From the IMG/VR virus record IMGVR_UViG_3300034061_003843, positions 1 to 27,992 of that record: a DNA stretch of 27,992 nt, one strand, 5' to 3'. The notes under the pieces are model-generated. The model had not been told where the DNA came from. It worked only from the letters and a program-made list of their open reading frames with translations, and did no database searches. Shown piece after piece: positions 19,208-27,069 of the stretch; positions within the stretch are counted from its first letter, which is position 1; each line of letters opens with the position of its first letter. A program made the translations under genes and the position numbers. The stretch is from a virus.

Positions 19208-19746
19208 GTGACTTGATGATGAGAAATCAGATATTAGGACTAAGGCGCGCAGGGATGAGTTGTGAAGAAATTTCGGCGGCGCTTGAAGTTGACCCTGTAG
19301 TGGTAAAGTTGGCGCTTGAGGCTGTTGGAGGCTCTGCGGTTTTGAGAAAGGAGGCTCTTAAAGAAGAAGACATAACCGACGACGTCTCCGAGCAAGAGGC
19401 CAAAGAGATGATGGGCATCATCAAGAACATAGCGCGTGATGAAGAGAGCGGAGTTTATGCCCGGCTGAACGCGGCTAAGTATGCCCACGGCGCCAAGCGC
19501 GGATATCACAAACGCCATCTTGATCTTAACGTGGGCTCGGGCGAATTGCTTCTCAAGATCAACGAAGCCTACGCCTCAGCATCTATGCGTGCCCGCGCGG
19601 CTCTTAGCGGCCAATCTCTCACCGCTAAAGAGATCACCATCGAGGCCCCAATAACCGTAGAGGCGCCATTAGCCGCAGAACTCCCTTCTGATCACACTAC
19701 TCAATCAGAGCCTGCGGCGCCAAAACCCCGGCCCTTTAAGATATGA
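19204..19746 (+). CDS. terS: Terminase small subunit (probable)
   Basis: The 180-aa protein begins MSDLMMRNQILGLRRAGMSCEEISAALEVDP, a helix-turn-helix typical of small terminases that bind the packaging site. A central helical region (ARLNAAKYAHGAKRGYHKRHLDL) and a Pro/Ala-rich tail (PAAPKPRPFKI) follow. Length and position directly before the large terminase, overlapping it by 4 nt, support the call. An AAGGA site lies before the ATG, and the start is preceded by the overlapping leader peptide. Confidence 0.75.
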   Translation: MSDLMMRNQILGLRRAGMSCEEISAALEVDPVVVKLALEAVGGSAVLRKEALKEEDITDDVSEQEAKEMMGIIKNIARDEESGVYARLNAAKYAHGAKRGYHKRHLDLNVGSGELLLKINEAYASASMRARAALSGQSLTAKEITIEAPITVEAPLAAELPSDHTTQSEPAAPKPRPFKI

Positions 19747-21518
19747 CAAAGACTCCAATCTCCGCTGATACACTCAAGCTTGTCCAAGCCCGTCGCGCCC
19801 TTGAGGCAGAGAAAGCTGCTGAGAAAGCGCGCGCAAAAGAAGCTAAGAAGAAACCTGAACTCGCGGCTAAGGTGAGTCTGGAAGAGATAAGTGATGCGCC
19901 GAAAGAATCAACAAAAAACAAACGCTACATTGCGCATCAGATCGACACCCCGGCGGATTTACTCCTCGCCCATCGGCCCGATTTGAAGCTCTATAAATGG
20001 CAAGCAGAAACGTTGTTTCAACTCGCAGGATACACCGACATCAATGATCTCGATCTGCCTAAAACTCGACCAACCGATAAGACGCCGCTATACTACAATC
20101 TTGTCGCGGCCAACGGAAGCGGAAAAGATCAGGTCGTTATTAGCTCCTTCGCTGTCTGGTTTTGCCTTTCCAAAGTCCGTTCTCGATGCGTCATTACGTC
20201 ATCTTCGTACGAGCAGCTTAAAGATCAGACGTATAAGTACATAAAGAACATCTGCGAAGAGATCAATGTCTCGTATGGCCGTAAGGTATTTGAGATCGTA
20301 GAGTTTCTTATCACATGCAACGATACCGGCAGCGAGATCAAATGCTTTGTGACAGATGACCCCGGCAAAGCCGAAGGTCGACATCCGTTCGACGAGCCCG
20401 GTGCCGAGATGGCTGTGATCATTAATGAAGCTAAATCTATCACCGATGAAATGTTCCAAGCTTTCTCGCGCTTCACTGGCTATAACTACTGGCTTGAGAT
20501 CTCTTCGCCCGGCAAGAACTCTGGGCACTTTTTTAAGCGTTGCACGCGTGCAAAGCGCACATTCCCAGACCCGCTTGAAATAGGCGAATTCTACTGGCGT
20601 CGTGTCACGGCATTCGACTGCCCTCATCTTCTTGGCAAACACATCGAGCATCTTAAGGACGAACACGGTGAACAATCACTTATCTATCGAAGTCAAGTAT
20701 TGGCTGAGTTTACCTCACTCGACGAAGCCGCATTTATACCTTCAACATTATTCGAAAACTACCCAGCAAATCCACCGCGTACATTTGGATTGCCCAATCG
20801 AGCGGGCATCGACTTATCGCTCGGCGGCGATGAAACTGTGGCGTACTTCTTTGTCCATGGAAAACTCCACCTACGAACAACAAAGATTCGTAACGAGGCA
20901 ATTCTCCACAATCAGATCATCAGTTGGATTAAAGAATTTAACATCACGCCCTCTGAGGTACGCATTGACGATGGCGGTCTGGGACGACCTATCGTGCAGC
21001 GAGTGCAAAATGCAGGTTATGACGTCGTGCCGATACGAAACGAAGCCCGATCAACCAACCCAAATTTCTACAAAAACAGAGGCGTTGAAAACTGGAATCG
21101 TATTAAGCGTGCTCTTGAAGACCGTGCGTTTCCTGCACTTAATGACGACCTTACTCGCCAACAGCTATGTACGCGTGGCTTCTCTGTTAAGGGGATCGTC
21201 ACGCTTTTAGAACCCAAAGCAGAAATGCGCTCGCGCGGTCTCTCGTCTCCTGATCGCGCAGACGCTCTTGCGCTTTGTTTTGACAGTGTTCCTCTTGGAG
21301 CTTTCAAAGAAGAAACATTACACACAACTGAACCAGAAAGTCGTTTCTTAGAACTCATAGATCTTAACAAAAAAGGCCTCTTAACGCAGAACGAAGCTCA
21401 AGAACTCACACTTCTTTGGGGTCAGATGACACACAGACCGGCACAAGAAACGCTAAATTCGGCTGAGCCGCGTGAAGAATTACGTGGTCAATATCATCAA
21501 TTCGTAACCGCTAAATAA
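19743..21518 (+). CDS. terL: Terminase large subunit (packaging ATPase and nuclease)
   Basis: The 591-aa protein drives DNA into the procapsid and cuts it. Residues 1-60 are a basic Ala/Lys-rich extension. The ATPase has Walker A AANGSGKD (122-129) and Walker B AVIINEA (224-230) with catalytic Glu229, then the coupling-type ISSPGKNSGHF (253-263). The RNase-H-fold nuclease shows D357 (GIDLSLGGDE), D409-D410 (VRIDDGGLG) and D504/D507 (SPDRADALALCF). All key residues for a working terminase are present. It overlaps the small subunit by 4 nt and is followed by a 100-aa acidic gene and the portal gene. Confidence 0.92.
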   Translation: MTKTPISADTLKLVQARRALEAEKAAEKARAKEAKKKPELAAKVSLEEISDAPKESTKNKRYIAHQIDTPADLLLAHRPDLKLYKWQAETLFQLAGYTDINDLDLPKTRPTDKTPLYYNLVAANGSGKDQVVISSFAVWFCLSKVRSRCVITSSSYEQLKDQTYKYIKNICEEINVSYGRKVFEIVEFLITCNDTGSEIKCFVTDDPGKAEGRHPFDEPGAEMAVIINEAKSITDEMFQAFSRFTGYNYWLEISSPGKNSGHFFKRCTRAKRTFPDPLEIGEFYWRRVTAFDCPHLLGKHIEHLKDEHGEQSLIYRSQVLAEFTSLDEAAFIPSTLFENYPANPPRTFGLPNRAGIDLSLGGDETVAYFFVHGKLHLRTTKIRNEAILHNQIISWIKEFNITPSEVRIDDGGLGRPIVQRVQNAGYDVVPIRNEARSTNPNFYKNRGVENWNRIKRALEDRAFPALNDDLTRQQLCTRGFSVKGIVTLLEPKAEMRSRGLSSPDRADALALCFDSVPLGAFKEETLHTTEPESRFLELIDLNKKGLLTQNEAQELTLLWGQMTHRPAQETLNSAEPREELRGQYHQFVTAK

Positions 21519-21520
21519 CT

Positions 21521-21823
21521 ATGGATGGATCAATGGATTACATCGACGAGTTTTTCTCGTCCCTTAGCCCTGAAGAGGTTAAGTATGCACAATCGTGCAT
21601 GCAACGTATGGGTTCAGAGAAGTCCGGCACGCCGATGTCAGAAGGCCAAGAAGAACCCAACGATTCTGACTCTGAGGAATACACCAACGGCAAAGGCCCA
21701 AACAACGAAGCCAAAGGCGGCGACAGTAATGCGACCGTGCCTAAGGCCCTTGCCGACAGCGTGAAGAAAAAGAAAGACAGCATCCCGCTCAAAGAAGCTG
21801 AGATGTTTGACGAAGAGGAATAA
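21521..21823 (+). CDS. Acidic 100-aa protein between terminase and portal
   Basis: I do not recognise this protein. It is acidic and low in hydrophobic residues, with repeated Glu/Asp/Ser/Asn stretches (EEPNDSDSEEYTNGKGPNNE) and a lysine patch (VKKKKDSIPLKEAE), so largely disordered. Either ATG 21521 or 21533 could start it. Small genes here sometimes encode packaging or head-assembly accessories. Confidence 0.6.
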   Translation: MDGSMDYIDEFFSSLSPEEVKYAQSCMQRMGSEKSGTPMSEGQEEPNDSDSEEYTNGKGPNNEAKGGDSNATVPKALADSVKKKKDSIPLKEAEMFDEEE

Positions 21824-21826
21824 CAT

Positions 21827-23623
21827 ATGAACGAACCCGCAACGAATCCAGAGACTTCCGCTATTCTAGCCAAAGCTGGCCAGAAAAACCTGTTGGACCT
21901 CAATACCGCCAATGGGCTTTTCAGTCAGTATATTTCATCGCACGGCGCTGTAGAGGCGACTATCGTCACCAATCGGCGCTTGCGGTCAAATAAAGCTGAT
22001 GTCGAACAGATGCGTTCGGCGGGGCTTCTTCAGGAGAATCAGACCTTTATTGGTGTTCGTCTGATTCATCAAAATATCAATCAAGCGTTGCCTCCGTTGC
22101 TTTCTTATCTAAAGCAATCCCCACGGATGGCGACGTTTGTGCCCGGCGACAACGCTTATCTCGATCAAGAGTTCACACGCGTGTTGCAATATCCCGGCTG
22201 GGAAGTTCCTTACATAGAGCTTCTCGACGGCGCTGAGCTAAACGGTCTCGGTTATATGCGCATAAAGCATGACGCCACAAAGCTTGGCGCGGTCGCAATG
22301 GAGACAGTTCCGATGAACGAGATCATTTATGATCGTCGTCTCAAATCCTTACAAGATAGCCCAGCCGTTCTTATCAAACATGTGATCACGTCCGTGACGT
22401 TTTATCACTGGGATTCTTTCGAAAACTTTGACAAAGAAAGCGATGGCTATAAAGCGATCGCAAACAAGCTTCTCTCTAATGAAGTCAACTCAGTGGGCGA
22501 CGACTTAGTAATCTATGAGACTTTTGTAAAAGTCAACGGTTTTGTTTATCGCGGCTGGTATTATAAAGACAGTAAGCAATGGCTTAAGCAACCTTTGCCG
22601 TTTAGCAATGGCATTGAGGAGACCGTGCCTGAGATCAACATTGATCCGATGGCAATGACGTCAGAGCCTACTTATGTCAGCAAGCCCGTTCATCTCACCT
22701 ATTACCCTATCGCAGTCAAACGCATTGCGATCATCGAAAACCGTAAGCATGATGAAGTAGAAGGTCGAGCGGTCGATGATTATCACAAGCAAGAAGCCGC
22801 AACGACGCTGATGACCGCGGCGGTCAATGGCTCTACTCAGGCCGCCAATACGATGTGGGCGCCAGACGGTGCAAATCTCGATGGCGTTGCCCCGGCCCAA
22901 CTTCAATTCAAGATTAAGAACAACGCGATCTGGAAGACTCCGATGAGAGCCTTTACGTCGCCGTGGCCCGACCCGATGATCTTTAAGGGGATTGAGTCCG
23001 TGATCCAGCAGAACGCCATGGAGACCAATCAGGTTGCGTGGGCCGTCAACAATCGCAAAGATTCTCGAAAGACTGCGACAGAGATCGAAGCAGCCCAGCA
23101 GCAGCAAGGCATGCTCACTGGCACGTCTGCTTTAGTGTTCAGCATTTTCCTACGCGACGTCCTCACAATGACATGGCCGATCGTGCAAAGCGCTGCAAAG
23201 AAAGGCACAATCAAGTTTCTGACAGAGATCTCTGATCCGGTCGAAAAGGAAGCAATCCTTAGCAAACAATACGAAGTCAAACCTGCAGGCGACATTGATT
23301 TCGTAGAAAAACAACAGCGCATTGCTAATATCCAACAAGACTTGCCGCTCTTTCAAGGCCAGCCTATTGGTCAAGAAATGCTCAAAGAATACATTCGTCT
23401 TCGTTATCCTGAAAAATATGATGCGTGGTCTAAAGTTCTCACCCAAGGCAACGACGCGCAACTCATCCAAGGCTTGGCCCAAGCACTACAAGCGACAGTC
23501 ACCGACGAGGCCACAGGCCAACTTAAGCCTGAGTTTCAGCCCGAAGCGCAATCGCTCCAGCAACTTCAGCAAGCCGTCGAGCAGCGCCTAGCACAATCGC
23601 CTAATGCAACCCAGCAAGGCTAA
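21827..23623 (+). CDS. Portal protein
   Basis: The 598-aa protein occupies the portal position after the large terminase and has portal-like features. There is an N-terminal helical region, a central mixed core with YMRIKHDATKLGAVAMETVP and MNEIIYDRR, a long helical stem region (IESVIQQNAMETNQVAWAVNN, then KTATEIEAAQQQQG), and a Gln/Ala-rich C-terminal tail like a barrel helix (LQQLQQAVEQRLAQ). GAGG precedes the ATG by 8 nt. Portals are very diverse in sequence, so the call rests on size, layout and neighbours. Confidence 0.85.
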   Translation: MNEPATNPETSAILAKAGQKNLLDLNTANGLFSQYISSHGAVEATIVTNRRLRSNKADVEQMRSAGLLQENQTFIGVRLIHQNINQALPPLLSYLKQSPRMATFVPGDNAYLDQEFTRVLQYPGWEVPYIELLDGAELNGLGYMRIKHDATKLGAVAMETVPMNEIIYDRRLKSLQDSPAVLIKHVITSVTFYHWDSFENFDKESDGYKAIANKLLSNEVNSVGDDLVIYETFVKVNGFVYRGWYYKDSKQWLKQPLPFSNGIEETVPEINIDPMAMTSEPTYVSKPVHLTYYPIAVKRIAIIENRKHDEVEGRAVDDYHKQEAATTLMTAAVNGSTQAANTMWAPDGANLDGVAPAQLQFKIKNNAIWKTPMRAFTSPWPDPMIFKGIESVIQQNAMETNQVAWAVNNRKDSRKTATEIEAAQQQQGMLTGTSALVFSIFLRDVLTMTWPIVQSAAKKGTIKFLTEISDPVEKEAILSKQYEVKPAGDIDFVEKQQRIANIQQDLPLFQGQPIGQEMLKEYIRLRYPEKYDAWSKVLTQGNDAQLIQGLAQALQATVTDEATGQLKPEFQPEAQSLQQLQQAVEQRLAQSPNATQQG

Positions 23624-23630
23624 TTGGATC

Positions 23631-23807
23631 ATGTGGGCTAATAGCGCGGAAACTCTACATTTCCTAGCTTGGCTCTCTGAAGAACAAAACAAAAGGCTTA
23701 AAGCAGCAATGCATAAAGCCTGTTCTTCCACATCCACGCAAGAAGATCTCCTTCGAGCTAAAACGTTCGAAGACATTAAACAACACATCGCAGACCTGCA
23801 GCAATAA
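23631..23807 (+). CDS. Hypothetical 58-aa protein after the portal
   Basis: The protein starts MWANSAETLHFLAWLSEEQN and is helical (NKRLKAAMHKACSS, then FEDIKQHIADLQQ). The ATG at 23631 directly follows the portal stop. A start at 23604 in the same frame overlaps the portal end and is also possible, giving 67 aa. It precedes the scaffold-like gene. Not recognised. Confidence 0.6.
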   Translation: MWANSAETLHFLAWLSEEQNKRLKAAMHKACSSTSTQEDLLRAKTFEDIKQHIADLQQ

Positions 23808-23812
23808 CTCCT

Positions 23813-24949
23813 ATGGACATCACATCCCCAGTCAGCACTCCGTCAGCAACGCCCGCAGCGACAACGCCCATTAACATCAACAGTGGGCCGTCAAGCGCGC
23901 CATTGCCTCCTAAACCCTCTACGACGCTTCCCGATCAAAACATCTCTCTTGATTTTGATGGCGAAGACTCAACGTCATTTGACACTAACAAAGCTACTGA
24001 ACCGACAGAAACTCCCGTAGCCGAAACGACTAATGAAACTACCACAGAAGAACAAGACCCATTCGATCTTCCTAAGGATGTTTCAGAGGCCATCAAGTCT
24101 ACCAAACCTAAAGAGCCTACCCAACCGGAGGCGCAGAAATCTGAGACGTCGCCTCAAGCGACAACTCAGCAAGGTCGCGACTATAGCAATCTGCCCGATG
24201 AAGTAGTCTCGGTTCTAAAGAAACTTCCTAATCAAACCTATAACGCCGTACGCGAACAGCTTCCAAAATGGTACGATGCGTTTAAGAAACAAGCAGACAT
24301 TCCTAAATACTTCACGCAACATCCTGAAGCTTACAAGCTCGACACTGGCTATAACCAAATCCAGAACGAGCTAGAGACCGATCGCTTTGAAGTAGGTGCG
24401 CTTAAAGATGCACTGATCAGCATCAAGCAAAACAAGCCTTTTGAGCTTCTTACTGGCTACGACGCAGAAGGCAATCCTGTCTTTAAGACAGTCAATCCTG
24501 ATCGCAATGGACACAATCCCTCGGTCGAGTTAGAACTCACGGAAGCTTATCGTCGCGCCCAAGCCAACTACGATAAGTCTTTTCAAGGCTTTAAGAACTA
24601 TCCTGAGCGCTTCAAGGCTAAGATTGCAGAAGAGCGTGAGTTTATCAACGGCAGCTTTAAGAAAATCTTTAAAGACATTGATCCTGATAAACTGTCGCCC
24701 GAAGAAAAGAACTATGCGCCGCTGCTTGAAAAGATCATTCCCGATAGCGTGACCGCAGAGGATGCTCGAAAGATTGCGCATTATGCAATGGTTGGCAATC
24801 TTCGCATGGCTAAGGCGTTTCAAAACTACATCGCACAGCAGAAACAAAAGCCTGTCGTGATCCCGCCGCCAAGCTCTGGTCCAATGGGCAAATCCGTAGG
24901 CGGCGACGACATCCCGCTGTCCGATGGCGGAATGTTCGGTGATGACTAA
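23813..24949 (+). CDS. Scaffold-like head-assembly protein (378 aa)
   Basis: The N-terminal 120 residues are low-complexity Thr/Pro/Ser/Glu-rich (TPSATPAATTP, ETPVAETTNETTTEE). The rest is highly charged and helical (EELTEAYRRAQANYDKSFQGF region), and the C-terminus is proline/glycine-rich with an acidic end (MFGDD). A charged helical protein between portal and major capsid is the usual place and composition of a phage scaffolding protein. No protease motif is seen. Function is inferred from position and composition. Confidence 0.7.
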   Translation: MDITSPVSTPSATPAATTPININSGPSSAPLPPKPSTTLPDQNISLDFDGEDSTSFDTNKATEPTETPVAETTNETTTEEQDPFDLPKDVSEAIKSTKPKEPTQPEAQKSETSPQATTQQGRDYSNLPDEVVSVLKKLPNQTYNAVREQLPKWYDAFKKQADIPKYFTQHPEAYKLDTGYNQIQNELETDRFEVGALKDALISIKQNKPFELLTGYDAEGNPVFKTVNPDRNGHNPSVELELTEAYRRAQANYDKSFQGFKNYPERFKAKIAEEREFINGSFKKIFKDIDPDKLSPEEKNYAPLLEKIIPDSVTAEDARKIAHYAMVGNLRMAKAFQNYIAQQKQKPVVIPPPSSGPMGKSVGGDDIPLSDGGMFGDD

Positions 24950-24970
24950 ATACGACTAAATAAAAACATC

Positions 24971-24986
24971 TGGCATATCGTTAGCA
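24971..24986 (+). promoter_or_regulatory. Sigma-54-type promoter (P7) for the capsid gene
   Basis: TGGCATATCGTTAGCA has GG-N10-GC spacing, and its first nine bases match P3. It lies 21 nt after the scaffold gene, with predicted start near 24997. The leader to the capsid ATG is about 145 nt and structured. Confidence 0.7.
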
Positions 24987-25005
24987 ATGCAACGATTGTC
25001 AGACC

Positions 25006-25114
25006 GAAGCCTTTAACAGGCTTCCGCTAGAAGCTCTGCTATCTAAGCGGTTACGGCTAGGACAGACCTAACCATTAACCGTTTGTGATGTCAGGGCTTT
25101 TTTATTGCCCTGAC
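25006..25114 (+). promoter_or_regulatory. Structured 5' leader of the capsid mRNA
   Basis: Four stem-loops follow one another: GAAGCCT-TTAAC-AGGCTTC (25006-25024), CCGCT...AGCGG with inner AGA/TCT (25024-25050), TAGG-ACAGA-CCTA within GGTTA/TAACC (25049-25073), and GTCAGGGC-9 nt-GCCCTGAC (25090-25114). The last has a T-rich loop but no downstream T-run, so it is not a standard terminator. The leader could stabilise the capsid mRNA or be a small RNA. Confidence 0.6.
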
Positions 25115-25141
25115 TAATCAAACAAAAACGAAAGTATAACA

Positions 25142-26440
25142 ATGCCAGCAACATGGGACTTGCCGCGTTCAAGCGGCCTTTGGAATCAACAGGACATCGC
25201 TAACTACAACCGCCTTCCGATCTGGATGGCTATGCAGCAGACCAAGAAGATGCAGATGTGGTCGCGCTGGAAGGACATGTTTCCCAAGATCAAGTGGAAA
25301 CAGAACATGGGTGACATCCTGCAGGGTGTGATCGCGGAGAACTCCCCGATCGTCAATCAGGTGCATCGCCCGAAGAACATCACCGAGTTGCCGCTCAAGA
25401 CCGTGGCGAGCACTTGGGAGCGTACGAACCAGAGCCGCGTCAAGCGTCACAACTTCGAATCCCCTCAGTTTAACTTCCTCCCCAGCTTCCGCGATTTCCG
25501 CACGAAGCAGTTGAAGTTCGCCGCTGAAGATCTCTCGAAGCAGATCGCTGTCGGCTATGATTTGTTCACGCGTGACAACGTGTTCCAGAACTCGCCGTTC
25601 GTGTACGTTGTGGGTAACACCACCTCTGGCGAATTGCCCTTGATCAACGCCCCGGCCGCTCTGCCGACCGACACCAGCGCGATCAAAGACACCGCTTGGG
25701 TTGCCGCCACGTCTGCCAAGATTGGCTCTGACGACAACGGTTTCCTCTCTTATCGACAGATTCAGGCCGTCGCTTCCTACGCGAAGAACTACCTGATGAT
25801 TCCTCCGATGGAAGGAATGCAGAGCGGCGCTCCTGCTGACAATGAAATGTCGAAGGGCAAGTACATCCTCGTCGGCGGTTCTGAGATCTATGAAGGTCTC
25901 GCCTTTGATGAGCACGTGCTGAACACCAAGCCGTTGGCGATGAACCTCCTGAATAGCTCCTTCCAAGGCGCTATCGGGCCGAACATCATCTTCCGCGAAG
26001 AGTTCTATCCTCTGCGTTTTGCTGAGGATGGCACTATGCCCGCGCCCGAGATCGAGCTGTTGCTGCCTGACAGCGGCTACTCGACCCCGAACGCTACTCG
26101 TCAGACTGTCGTCAATCCTGCCTACGCGAGCGCCGCTATCGGCGTGGCGTTCTTGATTGGCTATAATCCCTACGAGCAGATCGACGTGGGTCCGCCTCCC
26201 AGCGAGTTCACTGGCGCTTCCATCAATGGCAAGCGTTTCAACCAGCTCACTTGGAACGGTGAAGTTCGCCTGACCGACAACGTGCTGGTCAACTACGGAT
26301 CGAACAACCTCGATACCAACAAGTACGGTGAGTTCCTGCAGCTGATCGCCGACACCGTGCTCGGCATCATCGGCAATACTCCTCGTAACGTCATCCCCAT
26401 CATCTATCGTCGTCAGATCGCTCCGTCGCTGTTTGTGTAA
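25142..26440 (+). CDS. Major capsid protein
   Basis: The 432-aa protein follows the scaffold-like gene and has its own strong promoter region. Its codon use is notably more GC-rich and regular than the surrounding genes, which fits high expression. It begins MPATWDLPRSSGLWNQQDIAN and contains mixed alpha/beta segments such as YDLFTRDNVFQNSPFVYVVG and NPAYASAAIGVAFLIGYNPY, compatible with an HK97-type coat, although I cannot name the coat family. A long open frame on the opposite strand is a by-product of the codon bias. The leader to the ATG has no Shine-Dalgarno. Confidence 0.8.
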   Translation: MPATWDLPRSSGLWNQQDIANYNRLPIWMAMQQTKKMQMWSRWKDMFPKIKWKQNMGDILQGVIAENSPIVNQVHRPKNITELPLKTVASTWERTNQSRVKRHNFESPQFNFLPSFRDFRTKQLKFAAEDLSKQIAVGYDLFTRDNVFQNSPFVYVVGNTTSGELPLINAPAALPTDTSAIKDTAWVAATSAKIGSDDNGFLSYRQIQAVASYAKNYLMIPPMEGMQSGAPADNEMSKGKYILVGGSEIYEGLAFDEHVLNTKPLAMNLLNSSFQGAIGPNIIFREEFYPLRFAEDGTMPAPEIELLLPDSGYSTPNATRQTVVNPAYASAAIGVAFLIGYNPYEQIDVGPPPSEFTGASINGKRFNQLTWNGEVRLTDNVLVNYGSNNLDTNKYGEFLQLIADTVLGIIGNTPRNVIPIIYRRQIAPSLFV

Positions 26441-26472
26441 TCTAAACGGCAACAATTAACTAACATAAGAAC

Positions 26473-26964
26473 ATGAAGAACTTGTTTAAATACTTCGTTA
26501 CGTTCCTCGCGATGGCTGGTTTGCTCGTGGCGGAAGTTGTGTCCGGTACGTTTACTTCGGCTATTTCCGTTCTAAACTCCACTGGCGTCTCGATCCGCAA
26601 CTTCCAGGTTACTGATACCAGCGGCTCTGCAAACACTGTCATTCTCTATGATAATGACTCTGCTAGCAGCACCAATCGTGTTTATGCCGCGTACACTGGA
26701 GTTACTCAGTACACCACCAATGTCGTGATGTCTTTCACGAACTTCACTGGTGTGGTGCAGAGCTATACTAATACCGTGTTGGCTACTGTCAACACCACCG
26801 TTCCGGCTGCCACCAATCAAGCTCGTCGAGTGTTCACGTTCACGCTGCCCGCTAACGGCACCGTGACCTTTACGCCGAACTCTCCTCAAGGCACGACCTT
26901 TGGTCTGCAGCTGAAAGCTGTAGGCAACGGCGTTTATAACGCCGACATTCAGCCTTTGCCGTAA
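26473..26964 (+). CDS. Small secreted or head-decoration-type protein (163 aa)
   Basis: The N-terminus (MKNLFKYFVTFLAMAGLLVA) looks like a signal peptide or membrane anchor. The rest is beta-rich, Thr/Asn/Val-rich and cysteine-free, such as TNVVMSFTNFTGVVQSYTNT and FTLPANGTVTFTPNS. This composition suits a capsid decoration protein or an exported phage protein, but an export signal on a virion protein would be unusual. It lies 32 nt after the capsid gene and is followed by a terminator. Function not recognised. Confidence 0.6.
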   Translation: MKNLFKYFVTFLAMAGLLVAEVVSGTFTSAISVLNSTGVSIRNFQVTDTSGSANTVILYDNDSASSTNRVYAAYTGVTQYTTNVVMSFTNFTGVVQSYTNTVLATVNTTVPAATNQARRVFTFTLPANGTVTFTPNSPQGTTFGLQLKAVGNGVYNADIQPLP

Positions 26965-26972
26965 GACACCCA

Positions 26973-27000
26973 GCCCACTCGAAAGAGTGGGTTGCTTTTT
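26973..27000 (+). terminator. Rho-independent terminator after the capsid transcription unit
   Basis: CCCACTC-GAAA-GAGTGGG has a GNRA tetraloop and is followed by TTGCTTTTT. It ends the capsid/163-aa unit just before the next sigma-54-type promoter at 27042. Confidence 0.9.
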
Positions 27001-27041
27001 GGAGTTATAAATTAACCCTAAAAAGCAGCCCAATCTATGAT

Positions 27042-27057
27042 TGGCAACTAGGCAGCT
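27042..27057 (+). promoter_or_regulatory. Sigma-54-type promoter (P8) for the fibre-like gene
   Basis: TGGCAACTAGGCAGCT has GG-N10-GC spacing. The predicted start is near 27068 and the next ATG is at 27070, so the mRNA would be leaderless or have a 2-nt leader. It lies between a terminator and a new gene, where a promoter is needed. Confidence 0.6.
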
Positions 27058-27069
27058 AAACTTTAACGT

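Noticed and set aside
25169-26455. 428-aa open frame antisense to the capsid gene
   Set aside because: It mirrors the strongly biased codons of the capsid gene, has no start region or neighbours, and a composition rich in Arg, Val and Asp typical of shadow frames.
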